Of a stretch of DNA of 54,482 bases, positions 28,344-39,805 are shown one piece after another; position 1 is the stretch's first letter, and every line of letters begins with the position of its first letter. Source of the stretch: Pseudoxanthomonas mexicana (GTDB lineage Bacteria; Pseudomonadota; Gammaproteobacteria; Xanthomonadales; Xanthomonadaceae); the NCBI RefSeq assembly GCF_001556105.1, contig NZ_LSIF01000024.1:1-54482 (forward strand). The letters run 5' to 3'. A model generated the notes under the pieces. That model was not told where the DNA came from. It did not search any database and was given only the letters and a program-made list of their open reading frames with translations. A program made the position numbers and the translations under genes.

Positions 28344-30067
28344 CGCCGTCCCCGCGTATCCGTCGTCGTGCCATCGCGCCCGGCGGGCAATGGCCGGACA
28401 GCGTGCCGCCGCTGCTGCGGCGCATCTACGAAGCCCGTGGCGCGCTGTCGGTCGAGCAGGCGCAGCCGAGGCTGGCGCAGTTGTTGCCGCCCGACTTGCT
28501 GGGCGGGCTGGGCGAGGCCACCGCGTTGCTGGCGGACGCGATCGCGCAGGACCGGCACATCGTCATCGTCGGCGACTTCGACTGCGATGGTGCCACCGCT
28601 TGCGCGGTGGGCGTGCGCGGCCTCGTCCTGCTGGGCGCCACGCGGGTCACGCCGGCGGTGCCCAACCGCATGGTCCATGGCTACGGCCTGTCGGCCGCGC
28701 TGGTGGACGAACTGGCGGCATTGCAGCCCGACCTGCTGGTGACGGTCGACCACGGCATCGCCTGCCATGCCGGTATCGCCGAAGCGAAAGCACGCGGCTG
28801 GCAGGTGCTGGTCACCGACCATCACTTGCCGGGCGAGGTATTGCCGCTGGCCGACGTCATCGTCAATCCGAACCTGCGCGGCGATCCGTTCCCCAGCAAG
28901 ATGCTGGCCGGCGTCGGTGTGATGTTCTACGTGCTGCTGGCGTTGCGCCGTGTACTGCGCGAACGCGGCGCGTTCGCGGGCGCGGAGCCGGATCTCTCCA
29001 CGCTGCTCGATCTCGTCGCCATCGGCACGGTTGCCGACCTGGTGCCGCTGGACGCCAACAACCGCGCCCTTGTGGGGGCCGGCCTGCGCCGCCTGCGCGC
29101 AGGGCAGGGATGCGCCGGCCTGCAGGCATTGATCCGCGTGGCAGGGCGCGATCCTGCGCGACTGACGGCCGCCGACATCGGCTTCGCCATCGCTCCGCGC
29201 CTGAATGCCGCCGGACGCCTGGAGGACATGGCACTCGGCATCGCCTGCCTGCTGACGGACGACGCCACCCAGGCGGACGAGATGGCGCGTGTGCTGGACG
29301 GCATCAACGCCGAACGTCGCGGCGTGCAGCAGCAGATGGTCGACGAGGCGCAGGCGGCGCTGGCCCGCATCGACAGTGCGGAAGGCGCGCCGGTGCCGCT
29401 GGCGCCGTGCCTGTTCGATCCGGAATGGCACCCGGGCGTGGTCGGTCTGGTGGCATCGAAGATCAAGGAACGGCTGCATCGACCGGTGATCGCGTTCGCG
29501 CCAGCCGAGCCTGGCAGCACCACCTTGCGCGGCTCGGCGCGTTCGATCCCGGGCTTCCACATCCGTGACGCGCTGGCGGCAGTCGATGCCCTGCATCCCG
29601 GCTTGATCCAGCGCTTCGGTGGCCACGCGATGGCGGCAGGACTGTCGATGGACGAGAGCGCGTTGCCGCAGTTCCGCACGGCCTTCCACCGGTACGCCAC
29701 CAGCAGGCTGGACGATGACCTGCTGCGTGAGGAGGTGCTCAGCGATGGCGAACTGGCGGCGGACGAATTCGACCGCGCTCACGCCGACGTGCTGCGCGCC
29801 GCTGGCCCGTGGGGGCAGGGATTTCCCGAGCCGGTATTCGATGGTGTGTTCGACGTGCTCGACTGGCGCGTGGTCGGCGAGAAGCACCTGAAGTTCTCGC
29901 TGCGCCGGGCAGGCCAGGCGATCGCGCTGAATGCGATCCAGTTCAACGGCTGGCACGACCACGCGCCACCGACACGCATCGAAGCCGCGTACCAGCTCGA
30001 TACCGACGACTGGAAGGATCGGCGCGGCATCCAGTTGCTGATCCGGCACTGGTCACCGGCGGATTGA
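28340..30067 (+). CDS. recJ: Single-stranded-DNA exonuclease RecJ
   Basis: The product has 575 residues. The DHH phosphoesterase motifs are present: V-G-D-F-D-C-D-G-A-T, then 'VTVDHGIACHAG' and 'VLVTDHHLPG'. The DHHA1 domain ('QRFGGHAMAAGLSM') and a C-terminal OB-fold region follow. RecJ degrades single-stranded DNA 5' to 3' in recombination and mismatch repair. The ATG overlaps the rpfE stop. It converges with the broken GGDEF gene with only two bases between the stop codons. Confidence 0.95.
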   Translation: MTPSPRIRRRAIAPGGQWPDSVPPLLRRIYEARGALSVEQAQPRLAQLLPPDLLGGLGEATALLADAIAQDRHIVIVGDFDCDGATACAVGVRGLVLLGATRVTPAVPNRMVHGYGLSAALVDELAALQPDLLVTVDHGIACHAGIAEAKARGWQVLVTDHHLPGEVLPLADVIVNPNLRGDPFPSKMLAGVGVMFYVLLALRRVLRERGAFAGAEPDLSTLLDLVAIGTVADLVPLDANNRALVGAGLRRLRAGQGCAGLQALIRVAGRDPARLTAADIGFAIAPRLNAAGRLEDMALGIACLLTDDATQADEMARVLDGINAERRGVQQQMVDEAQAALARIDSAEGAPVPLAPCLFDPEWHPGVVGLVASKIKERLHRPVIAFAPAEPGSTTLRGSARSIPGFHIRDALAAVDALHPGLIQRFGGHAMAAGLSMDESALPQFRTAFHRYATSRLDDDLLREEVLSDGELAADEFDRAHADVLRAAGPWGQGFPEPVFDGVFDVLDWRVVGEKHLKFSLRRAGQAIALNAIQFNGWHDHAPPTRIEAAYQLDTDDWKDRRGIQLLIRHWSPAD

Positions 30068-30069
30068 CT

Positions 30070-31952
30070 TCAGGCCGCGCGCGTCGCCGGCACCTGCGGC
30101 AGACGTTCCACCGCATAACTGGCCACCAGTTCGATGGCGCCGCTGCGGACGGCGTCCTCGGGCGCTTCCAGCAGCGCTTGCAGCGCGGTGCCGCCCGGCA
30201 GCGCGCGGCCCCATAGTCCGGCCCACGCATTGCGGCGATCCTTGGCGGCGTACAGGGCGCGGTCCGCCATGCGCAACGCGTAGTCCCAGCCGCTGGCGGC
30301 GTTGTCGAAGAACGGGAACGGTGCGAAACCCAGCGACACGGTCAACGGCCACTGCTGGCGCGGTGCCAACTCGTGCACTTCACACAGCGCTTCGTGCAGC
30401 CGCGACGCAACCGTGCAGGCCTGCGCCTCGGTCAGGTCGGCGCAGGCCATCAGGAACTCCTCGCCGCCCCAGCGGGCGATGACATCGTCGACGCGACCGA
30501 TGTCGCGCAGGCGGCGCGCCAGCGCGATCAGCACCTGGTCGCCGGCGTGGTGGCCGAAACCGTCGTTGACTTTCTTGAAGTGATCGATGTCGATCAGGAA
30601 CAGCACGTGGCGGGTGCCGGCGGCCAGGTGCTGATGCCCGTCAGTGAGTCGGTGGCGCTGACCTTCCGTAGTTGCCGGTTCTTGCGACGCTGCAACAGGC
30701 CGAATCCGACACCGGCTAGCACCAGCAGCACCAGCAGGGCGACGCCGTAGCGGCGCAGCAGCGTCGACTTTTCGTCGTTCAGTACGCGGATCTGCGCCTG
30801 GTGGCGCATCGTCTCCAGTTCGCGCTGCGCGGCGGCGCTCTCGCTGCGGGCCTGCAGATCGGCCAGCAGCTCCAGCCGTTGTTCCTTCAGCGTCTGCATT
30901 TCCAGCGCATGCAGGCGTGCGCCGACGTCCATGGCGTCGTCCGCCTGGCCCTGCGCGGCGTGCGCGGCCATCCAGGCGCGCAGCACTTCGCGCTGCTTCT
31001 GCGGATGCGGGGTGCCGTCCACGTTCGACCAGGCGCGCTTCGCGGTCGCCAGTGCACCCGCGTAGTCGCCCGACAGGCGTTGCAACGTCGACAGCTTCGC
31101 CAGCGATCCCGCCAGACCGGGCTTGTCGGCGCTGTCCTGCTGGGCCTTGATGGCGGCGTCGAGCAGCGGCCGTGCCTGGGCGAGGCGGCCCTGTGCGATC
31201 CAGAGACCGGCGCGCTCGGCGCGCAGGCGATCGACCACCGATTGCGCCTGCTTGCGGCGCGCCAGCGCTTCGCCTTCGTCGATCACGGCCATCGCCTCGT
31301 CGGTGCGGCCGAGCCGGACCAGGTTGAGGGCGTGGTTGTGCAGGATCAGCGGATCCTCCAGGCCGACCGAGCCCGCGGCCGCCAGGGCTTTGCGGTAATA
31401 GCCATCCGCGACTTCCGGGGAATCGAGGTAGTCCGCATGGATCAGGCCGATGTTGGTCAGCGTGGTGGCCTGGAACAGGGCGGCCTCCTCGGCCGGCAGC
31501 TGGGCGGCCAGGCCCTGCGCATGCAGGTAGGCGGCTTCCGCGCGATGGATCTGGCCTGCGCCGTGGAACACGGAGCCGGCCTGCGAATAGGCGCGTGCAC
31601 GGAACTGCACGGGCAGGCGGGGGTGCTCCTTCACCAGCCGCTCCATCTGCGCACCGGCTTCCACGGCGCGGGTCCTGTCGCCCGCAAGCCCGGCCGCGAT
31701 GCCGAGGCAGCTGTAGATCTTCACTTCGTCCTCGACCGCCAGGTCGGGCTCGCGCAGCAGCGACTCCGCCAGCGCGACCGCGACCGGGGGAGCATCGCGT
31801 CGCAACTGCAGGCAGCGCTTCACCTCGTCGGCGCGCTGGTCGACGACCGGTTGCGTGCCCTGGGCACGTGAAGACGGCAGGCCGAGCATCAGCACGAGGC
31901 CGAGCAGGCAGGGCAGCAGCGGAACGGGCAGGGTGGTGGCGGGAGTCGGCAT
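30070..31952 (-). pseudogene. TPR-GGDEF diguanylate cyclase, frameshifted with a small internal deletion
   Basis: The gene begins at ATG 31952 with a signal peptide (about residues 1-30), a large TPR-like helical sensor region and one membrane helix (YGVALLVLLVLAGVGFGLL). It then enters the start of a GGDEF domain: 'LRKVSATDSLTGI'. At about 30625-30635 the frame is lost; in its own frame the ORF ends 15 codons later at 30594. The next frame continues with 'HVLFLIDIDHFKKVNDGFGHHAGDQVL', the I-site R-V-D-D, the active-site G-G-E-E-F and the rest of the domain to the TGA at 30070. Roughly 15-20 residues, including the N-R-R that follows D-x-L-T-G, are missing, so this is more than a single-base slip. 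Both catalytic and I-site residues survive on the far side. Confidence 0.82.
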
Positions 31953-32081
31953 ATGCGGACGGCTCTCGGGAGGACGCGACTGCAGCGATGCAAGTCCCGT
32001 TCCAGCCGGCGGGCGTCGGCACGTCGTCGCGTGAGCCTCTGGTATCCTTGCCGACCGTTTCCAGCCCCCGCCCCACGACCC

Positions 32082-33207
32082 ATGATCGAGCTCAATCCCA
32101 TCCGCCAGCGCATCGCCGACCTGCAGGACAGGCTGGCCTCGCTCCGGGGGTATCTTTGACTACGATGCCAAGCGCGAGCGCCTGGAAGAAGTAAACCGCG
32201 AGCTGGAAAGCCCGGACATCTGGAACAACGCCGAGTACGCCCAGCAGCTCGGCCGTGAGCGCTCGCTGCTGGACAAGACGGTCAACGGCATCCGGGACAT
32301 CGAGGAAGGCCTGACCGGCGGCAGCGAACTGCTGGAACTGGCCGAGATGGAGAACGACGAGGACACCGCGCAGGCCGTGGTCGCCGACGTCGAGCGCTAC
32401 GCCGTGCACGTGGGCAAGCTGGAGTTCCAGCGCATGTTCTCCGGCAAGATGGACAGCTCCAACGCCTTCGTCGACATCCAGGCCGGTGCCGGTGGCACCG
32501 AAGCGCAGGACTGGGCGGAAATTCTGCTGCGCATGTACCTGCGCTGGTGCGAATCGCGCGGCTGGAAGACCGAACTGATGGAAGCCAGCGGCGGCGACGT
32601 CGCCGGCATCAAGTCAGCCACGCTGCGGGTGGAAGGCGACTTCGCCTACGGCTGGCTGAAGACCGAAACCGGCGTGCACCGGCTGGTGCGCAAGTCGCCG
32701 TTCGACTCCGACAACCGCCGCCATACCAGCTTCACCTCGGTGTTCGTGTCGCCGGAAGTCGACGACAACATCGACATCGACATCAATCCGGCCGACCTGA
32801 AGACCGACGTGTACCGTTCGTCCGGCGCGGGTGGCCAGCACGTCAACAAGACCGAATCGGCGGTGCGCATCACCCACGTGCCGACGGGGATCGTGGTGGC
32901 CTGCCAGACTGGCCGCAGCCAGCACCAGAACCGCGACAACGCGATGAAGATGCTGGCCGCCAAGCTGTACGAGCTTGAGATCCAGAAGCGCAACGCCGAG
33001 CGCGACGCGGTGGAAGCCACCAAGTCCGACATCGGCTGGGGCAGCCAGATCCGCAACTACGTGCTGGACCAGAGCCGCATCAAGGACCTGCGCACCGGCA
33101 TCGAACGTTCGGATACGCAGAAGGTGCTGGACGGCGACCTGGACGAATTCGTCGAGGCCAGCCTGAAATCCGGCCTGGAGGCCGGCTCCAAACGCATCGA
33201 CGCCTGA
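32082..33207 (+). CDS. prfB: Peptide chain release factor 2 with programmed +1 frameshift
   Basis: Codons 1-25 (32082-32156) end in CTT-TGA at 32154-32159. Skipping T32157 gives GAC (32158) and the frame runs to 33207, for a product of 374 residues. The slip site C-TTT-GA-C with a G-run (CGGGGG) just upstream is the classic RF2 autoregulation signal. Motifs on the long frame are S-P-F (VRKSPFDSD), which reads UGA/UAA, and G-G-Q ([11 protein letters not shown]), which triggers peptide release. Low RF2 favours frameshifting and so more RF2. lysS follows 62 bases later, as in many proteobacteria. It is divergent from the broken GGDEF gene. Confidence 0.95.
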
Positions 33208-33269
33208 CGTTCCGCTCCACCCACTTTCGGCCGGACATGCCCGGCACTCCATCAGCAGACAGCCTCCCC

Positions 33270-34793
<1,524 letters not shown>

Positions 34794-35150
34794 ACAGTCA
34801 GACCCCGCACGTAGCAGAGTGACGCGCAGGGGCAGCATACGTACCCGTCTGGATGACGTGACGGGTCCACCGGCTTGGGGGCGTGTTTCGCCTGCGCCCG
34901 GTATTCCGGCAAGCTGCCCGCCATGGACGGACGGGAAGCCCGTCAATCCGTGACGGAGGTCAATGTGTTGAGTCCCGACAGGCCACTGAGACGGCTGGCA
35001 CGGTTCCTGCGTGGTTTCACGCGCAGGACGGTCAATTTTCCGCCGTCCGCGCCGATAGAGATCAGGGGAGGGGGCCCCGTGATTGGCATCGGTTCCCTTC
35101 GTGGACCACGGACCCCGCCCGGGGCCGTGCCGCCGAACAGGACTGCCGAC
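34794..35150. other. Intergenic region between lysS and rpfG (357 bp)
   Basis: No separate gene is supported. Two hairpins are visible: ACCCGTC ... GACGGGT (34843-34866, loop of 10) and GACGGG-AAG-CCCGTC (34930-34944). Neither has a T-run. The first may end lysS transcripts. The rpfG frame happens to be open back to about 34875, but the residues are low-complexity basic and do not resemble the known RpfG start. The rpfG promoter should be here; I see no strong consensus. Confidence 0.5.
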
Positions 35151-36290
35151 ATGTTGGATGCGAGCCCCGCCACCGCCGGAGTATCCTTGCCCGACAACCA
35201 CGTGATGTGGCCACAAGGGGTGGGTAACGCTTTGAACATCGTCATCGTCGACGATCAGACGTCTGCGCGCACGATGCTGCGCCATGTCATCGAGGACATC
35301 GCGTCCGAGCTGGCCGTCCATGATTTCGGCGATCCGCTGGCTGCGCTGGAATGGTGCGAGAAGAACCGCACCGATCTGCTGCTGTTGGACTACCGCATGC
35401 CGGGCATGGACGGGCTGGAATTCGCCCGCCGTTTCCGCCGGCTGCCGATGCATCGCGACATCGCGATCATCCTGATCACCGTGGTCGGCGACGAGCCGAT
35501 CCGCCAGGCGGCGCTGGAAGCTGGCGTCATCGATTTCCTGGTCAAGCCGGTGCGGCCGCGCGAGCTGCGCGCCCGCTGCCGCAACCTGTTGCAGCTGCGC
35601 CAGCAGTCGGAGAACGTCAAGCAACGCGCCCTGTCGCTGGAGCAGCGCCTGCTGTCCAGCATGCACGAGGTCGAGGAGCGCGAGCGGGAGACCCTGTCGC
35701 GCCTCGCACGGGCCATCGAGTACCGCGACAGCGGCACCAGCGCGTACCTGGAGCGGATGGCCCACGTGGCCGGCCTGATCGCCGAACAGCTCGGCCTGCC
35801 GGAAGACGAGGTGCGCACCATCGAGATGGCGGCACCGCTGCACGACATGGGCAAGATCGCCATCCCGGATTCGGTGCTGATGAAGGCCGGCCCGCTGACC
35901 GCGGACGAAACCGAGGTCATGCGCCGCCACCCCAAGATCGGTCACCAGTTGCTGTCCGGTAGCCAGAACCGATTCATCCAGACGGGTGCCCTGATCGCAC
36001 TGCGCCATCACGAGCGCTACGACGGCAGTGGTTACCCGGATGGCCTCGTGGGTGAGCAGATCCCGTTGGAAGCGAGGATAGTGGCGGTTGCGGACGTGTT
36101 CGATGCCCTGATCTCGCCGCGGCCGTACAAGAAGGCATGGGAAAAGGATGCCGCACTGGCGTATCTGTATGCCCAGCGTGGTCGCCTGTTCGATCCCGCA
36201 TGTGTCGACGCGTTGATCCGTGGGCGGGCGCGGCTGGACGACATCTGCGAACGCTACTCGACGGTGCAGAGCCGTCCAGGGATGGAGTAA
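35151..36290 (+). CDS. rpfG: Cyclic di-GMP phosphodiesterase RpfG (REC + HD-GYP)
   Basis: The product has 379 residues, against 378 in Xanthomonas campestris as I recall. A receiver domain (28-150) has the phospho-acceptor Asp80 in L-L-D-Y-R-M-P-G and the acidic pair V-D-D-Q (34-35). A linker helix and an HD-GYP domain (about 180-379) follow, with HD in L-H-D-M-G-K-I and the H-H-E-R-Y-D-G-S-G-Y-P signature. RpfC passes phosphate to it when DSF is sensed; RpfG then degrades cyclic di-GMP and switches on virulence-type genes. ATG 35151 gives the known N-terminus (MLDAS...NHVMWPQGVGN). rpfC starts three bases after the stop, with no rpfH between. Confidence 0.96.
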   Translation: MLDASPATAGVSLPDNHVMWPQGVGNALNIVIVDDQTSARTMLRHVIEDIASELAVHDFGDPLAALEWCEKNRTDLLLLDYRMPGMDGLEFARRFRRLPMHRDIAIILITVVGDEPIRQAALEAGVIDFLVKPVRPRELRARCRNLLQLRQQSENVKQRALSLEQRLLSSMHEVEERERETLSRLARAIEYRDSGTSAYLERMAHVAGLIAEQLGLPEDEVRTIEMAAPLHDMGKIAIPDSVLMKAGPLTADETEVMRRHPKIGHQLLSGSQNRFIQTGALIALRHHERYDGSGYPDGLVGEQIPLEARIVAVADVFDALISPRPYKKAWEKDAALAYLYAQRGRLFDPACVDALIRGRARLDDICERYSTVQSRPGME

Positions 36291-36293
36291 GCC

Positions 36294-38486
36294 ATGACCA
36301 GTCCCCTCAGCTGGATGAAGTCCCGCCTGGCGCATCGCGGCGACAGTGAACACGGCCAGGCCGCGATCCGCATCGCGGTCATCTCGATCATCCTGTTCTA
36401 CGCGCTGCTGCCGTCCTCGCGCGCCGCGCTGCCGGCGGGCGAGTACACGATCGTCCTGACCATCATCACCTCGGGCCTGATCAACGGCCTGGGTATCTTC
36501 GCCTGGCTGTTGGTGAAGCCGGGCCAGTCGCACGTGCGTCGTGGGCTGGGCATGATCGCCGACTACGGCCTGCTGGCCGCGGCCATGAACGGCATGGGCG
36601 AGCCGTTGTCGTGGGCCTATGTCGTGCTGATGTGGATCACGGTGGGCAATGGCCTGCGCTACGGCAACCGCTACCTGGTGGTCGCAGTGGCGATGGCCAG
36701 CGCCGCGTTCGCCGCGGTGGTCGCCATGAACGACTACTGGCGGGACAACCTCACGCTGGGCGTAGGCCTGGTACTGGGCCTGATCGCCGTGCCGATGTAC
36801 CTCTCCGGCCTGCTGCGCGACCTGACCCGCGCCACCGACGAAGCGCGCCGCGCCAACGAAGCCAAGAGCCGCTTCCTGGCCAACATGAGCCACGAGTTCC
36901 GCACGCCGCTCAACGGTCTCGCCGGCATGTCGGAACTGCTGGCGACGACGCGGCTGGACGCCGAACAGCGCGAATGCCTGTCGACGATCCAGGCGTCCAC
37001 GCGCACGCTGCTCGGTCTGGTCGAGGACGTGCTCGACATCTCCGCGATCGAGGCGGGCAAGGTCAAGCTCAATGTGGTCGAGTTCTCGCCACGCGAGCTG
37101 GTGGAAAGCATCGGCCTGATCCTGATGCCGCAGGCACGCGGTAAGCAGGTCCGTTACGAAGGCATGGTGGACGATGCGATCCCGCTCAAGCTGCGCGGCG
37201 ATGCCGGCCATTTGCGGCAGGTGCTGCTGAATCTCGCCGGCAATGCGGTGAAGTTCACCGATGAGGGCGAAGTCCGCATGGTGGTCACGCCGACCCTGGT
37301 CGAGGGAGATCGGATGCGTCTGCGTTTCACGGTGACCGATACCGGCATTGGCGTACCGGTTGCGTTGCGCGAGCGGCTGTTCGAAGCGTTCGAGCAGGCC
37401 GACGGCAGTCTGTCGCGCCGCTATGGCGGCACCGGGCTGGGCACGACCATCGCCAAGGGCCTGACCGAGGCCATGGGCGGCACCATCGGCTTCGAGAGCC
37501 ACGAACAACGGGGTAGCTGCTTCTGGGTCGAACTGCCGTTCGACGCGGTGCCCGAGCGCGTCATGGTGCCGGCGGTGCAAGGCCATGCGGAATGGCTGCG
37601 GGACGAACCCGAGACCGCCAGTGCAGAGAACATCATCGCGTTCTCCGATCCGTTCCTGCGCCATCGCGCCCGCGTGCGTAGCATGCAGATCCTGGTGGCC
37701 GACGACCACGAGGCCAACCGCATGGTGGTGCAGCGCCTGTTGCAGAAGGCGGGGCACCGCATCACCTGCGTCAACGGTGGTGAAGAAGTGCTCGACGCGC
37801 TGGAATCGGCGTCCTACGACGCGGTCATCTGCGACCTGCACATGCCCGGCTTGAGTGGCCTGGATCTGTTGAAGCAACTGCGGGTGATGGAAGCGGGAAG
37901 CGGCAGCCGAACGCCCGTGCTCATCCTCAGTGCGGATGTCACCCCCGAATCCATCCAGCGGTGCGAACAGGCAGGTGCGCGCGCCTTCCTCGCCAAGCCG
38001 GTCGTGGCGTCCCGTTTGCTGGACGCGCTGGCCGACGTCGCGACGTCGGGCCGGGTTGCCGCAACCGCGACTTCCATAGCGCCGGTGCGCGCTGAAGTCT
38101 CTGACGGCGTACTCGATGTCAGCGTGCTGGATGAACTTACTGCACTCGGCATGGGTGATGCGTTCGAGCGTGAGTTCATCGAACAATGCCTCAACGACGC
38201 GGATGGTTGCATCGGCGCCATGGCGCACGCCATGGAGCGGGGCGACGGCGAACATCTTCGCGAACATGCGCATGCGCTGAAGGGCGTGGCCAGCAACCTC
38301 GGCCTGGTGAAGCTGGCCGCGGCGGCGGGCGAGATGATGAACCTCGCCGACTGGCAGATCACGCGCGAATGGCGGCACCGGCTTGCGTCCCTGAACTCGC
38401 ACCTGAGCCACGGCCGCGCCGCGCTCGATGCGCGCCAACGGGTGCGCGGTGCGGTGGAGAAGGGCAACGAAGGGTCGTCGTCCTGA
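36294..38486 (+). CDS. rpfC: DSF sensor hybrid histidine kinase RpfC
   Basis: The product has 730 residues. A short N-terminal segment (about 20 residues, implicated in DSF binding in X. campestris) is followed by about five membrane helices (to about 180). The dimerisation/phosphoacceptor domain has His200 in M-S-H-E-F-R-T-P-L, then come an ATPase domain, a receiver domain with Asp514 (V-I-C-D-L-H-M-P-G) and a C-terminal Hpt domain with His660 (HAHALKG). All four phosphorelay residues are present. RpfC autophosphorylates on DSF binding and signals to RpfG; its receiver also restrains RpfF by direct binding at low cell density. It is co-transcribed with rpfG and convergent with rpfF. Confidence 0.96.
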   Translation: MTSPLSWMKSRLAHRGDSEHGQAAIRIAVISIILFYALLPSSRAALPAGEYTIVLTIITSGLINGLGIFAWLLVKPGQSHVRRGLGMIADYGLLAAAMNGMGEPLSWAYVVLMWITVGNGLRYGNRYLVVAVAMASAAFAAVVAMNDYWRDNLTLGVGLVLGLIAVPMYLSGLLRDLTRATDEARRANEAKSRFLANMSHEFRTPLNGLAGMSELLATTRLDAEQRECLSTIQASTRTLLGLVEDVLDISAIEAGKVKLNVVEFSPRELVESIGLILMPQARGKQVRYEGMVDDAIPLKLRGDAGHLRQVLLNLAGNAVKFTDEGEVRMVVTPTLVEGDRMRLRFTVTDTGIGVPVALRERLFEAFEQADGSLSRRYGGTGLGTTIAKGLTEAMGGTIGFESHEQRGSCFWVELPFDAVPERVMVPAVQGHAEWLRDEPETASAENIIAFSDPFLRHRARVRSMQILVADDHEANRMVVQRLLQKAGHRITCVNGGEEVLDALESASYDAVICDLHMPGLSGLDLLKQLRVMEAGSGSRTPVLILSADVTPESIQRCEQAGARAFLAKPVVASRLLDALADVATSGRVAATATSIAPVRAEVSDGVLDVSVLDELTALGMGDAFEREFIEQCLNDADGCIGAMAHAMERGDGEHLREHAHALKGVASNLGLVKLAAAAGEMMNLADWQITREWRHRLASLNSHLSHGRAALDARQRVRGAVEKGNEGSSS

Positions 38487-38594
38487 TACAACGTCCCGCC
38501 GACGGATGGGCGTTCGGGTGCACTATCGAACGGTGTCGCGTGGGTCGCCCGCCAGCGGCAGGTCCCTGGCGAGTACGGTGACCCGGACTCGCCC

Positions 38595-38618
38595 TTGAAG
38601 GCGCTCTGCGCGCTTCAA
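38595..38618. terminator. Hairpin between convergent rpfC and rpfF
   Basis: TTGAAG-GCGC-TCT-GCGC-(G)-CTTCAA forms a stem with one bulged base in the 184-bp convergent gap. There is no T-run on either side, so it may be a weak bidirectional end. Confidence 0.4.
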
Positions 38619-38670
38619 CCCCCTGATTTCCCCTGTGTTGTCCGTATTGCAGCAGACGTGCAGGTGTTGC

Positions 38671-39537
38671 TCAGGCAGCGCGGATGGACCGCTTTTCCTG
38701 GGCGCGGACGATGCGCTCCATCATCTTCAGCGACTTGTCGCCAAGTGTCAGGGCCGTATCCACCCATACTTCGGTGATGCCCATCAGTTCGTCGTAACCG
38801 ACCGGCTGCGCCAGATTGCGGCAGGCATTCAAGGCCAGGTGGGCGTGCGGCGAACGACGCTGCTTGTCGATGATCGTCTGCACAGCGGCGGCACCCTGGC
38901 CCTTCGGGACCAGCACGTCGACCACGCCCATCTTGTACAACTCGTCGCTGGTGTAGATGTTGCCTTCCAGGATGATTTTCTCGGCGACCTGCGGCGAAAC
39001 GCGCTTGCACAGGAACGAGTAGGCGCCCATGCCCGGGAAGAGGCCGAACAACACTTCCGGCAAGCCCATGTCCACGCCTTCCTCGGCCACGATGGTGTGG
39101 CAGGACAGCGCGATCTCGAGGCCGCCGCCCAGTGCATCGCCCTGGATCAGCGCGATGGTGCGGACATCACCGCCCAGGCCTGTGTTGAGGTGGTGGACGC
39201 CATCGATGCAGCGGCGCGCATAGCTCAGCAGTCGATCGCGGTTGTTCTCGCGGATCAGCTGGGAGAACAATTCCAGATCGCCACCGAGATTGAAGGCATT
39301 CGCATCGGAGGCGATCACTAGATGGCGCAGCTTGCCCGGCTGGCGCTGGGATTCGCGCAGGGTGATGGAGTTGGTGAAGCTCAACACGTCGTCGAGCATC
39401 TGGCTGCGGAAGCAGGGGCGCACGCCCGGTGCGACATCCGAATGCATGTACAACCAGTGCGCATCACCGCTGGGTTCGGACTCGATGCGGATGGTCGGGA
39501 AGGCACGGGTGCGCTGCAGTTTTTCGACGTTGTTCAT
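38671..39537 (-). CDS. rpfF: DSF synthase RpfF
   Basis: The product has 288 residues of the crotonase (enoyl-CoA hydratase) fold. The two catalytic glutamates known from X. campestris RpfF fall at the same numbers here: Glu141 in G-G-G-L-E and Glu161 in G-L-P-E. RpfF has both thioesterase and dehydratase activity on 3-hydroxyacyl-ACP and releases cis-2-unsaturated fatty acids such as cis-11-methyl-2-dodecenoic acid (DSF). The ATG has AAGGAG eight bases upstream. It lies downstream of rpfB on the same strand, but an rpfB terminator stands between them, so it probably has its own promoter in the AT-rich gap. Confidence 0.96.
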   Translation of the reverse strand: MNNVEKLQRTRAFPTIRIESEPSGDAHWLYMHSDVAPGVRPCFRSQMLDDVLSFTNSITLRESQRQPGKLRHLVIASDANAFNLGGDLELFSQLIRENNRDRLLSYARRCIDGVHHLNTGLGGDVRTIALIQGDALGGGLEIALSCHTIVAEEGVDMGLPEVLFGLFPGMGAYSFLCKRVSPQVAEKIILEGNIYTSDELYKMGVVDVLVPKGQGAAAVQTIIDKQRRSPHAHLALNACRNLAQPVGYDELMGITEVWVDTALTLGDKSLKMMERIVRAQEKRSIRAA

Positions 39538-39758
39538 TGGGAGCTCCTTGAAGGGGTTTCTTTCCCGCGCGGCAGGGGAAGCGGGTGGCGGATTAATGTG
39601 ACGCAGGTGGCATCACGCGCCGATCCTACACCTGAACGAATAATTAAAATCCGGTGCACACGCGCGCTTGTGGTACGTCATTCACCCGAATCGCATCCCA
39701 GCTCTCATATTTGTGACGAGCGTCTTAAATATGGCCCTAAAGTCCTGACGGAAAAGAA
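39538..39758 (-). promoter_or_regulatory. AT-rich rpfF upstream region
   Basis: The gap before rpfF includes an AT-rich patch (about 39638-39735, e.g. AATAATTAAAAT and CTTAAATAT) unlike the surrounding DNA. It contains TGTGA-N6-TCTTA at 39712-39727, an 8/10 match to the CRP/Clp site TGTGA-N6-TCACA. I could not pick a convincing -35/-10 pair. The rpfF promoter is probably here. Confidence 0.4.
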
Positions 39759-39782
39759 AAAGGCCGGCGCTGGGCCGGCCTT
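39751..39782 (-). terminator. Rho-independent terminator of rpfB
   Basis: A stem AAGGCCGGC / GCCGGCCTT (about 39760-39782, 5-base loop) is followed on the minus strand by TTTTTCTTTTC. It lies 23 bases beyond the rpfB stop. Confidence 0.87.
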
Positions 39783-39805
39783 CACACGAAGCTGAACAGG
39801 GTGCG

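Noticed and set aside
34875..35150. N-terminal extension of RpfG
   Set aside because: The frame is open, but the added residues are basic and low-complexity. The ATG at 35151 gives the RpfG N-terminus and the expected 379-residue length.
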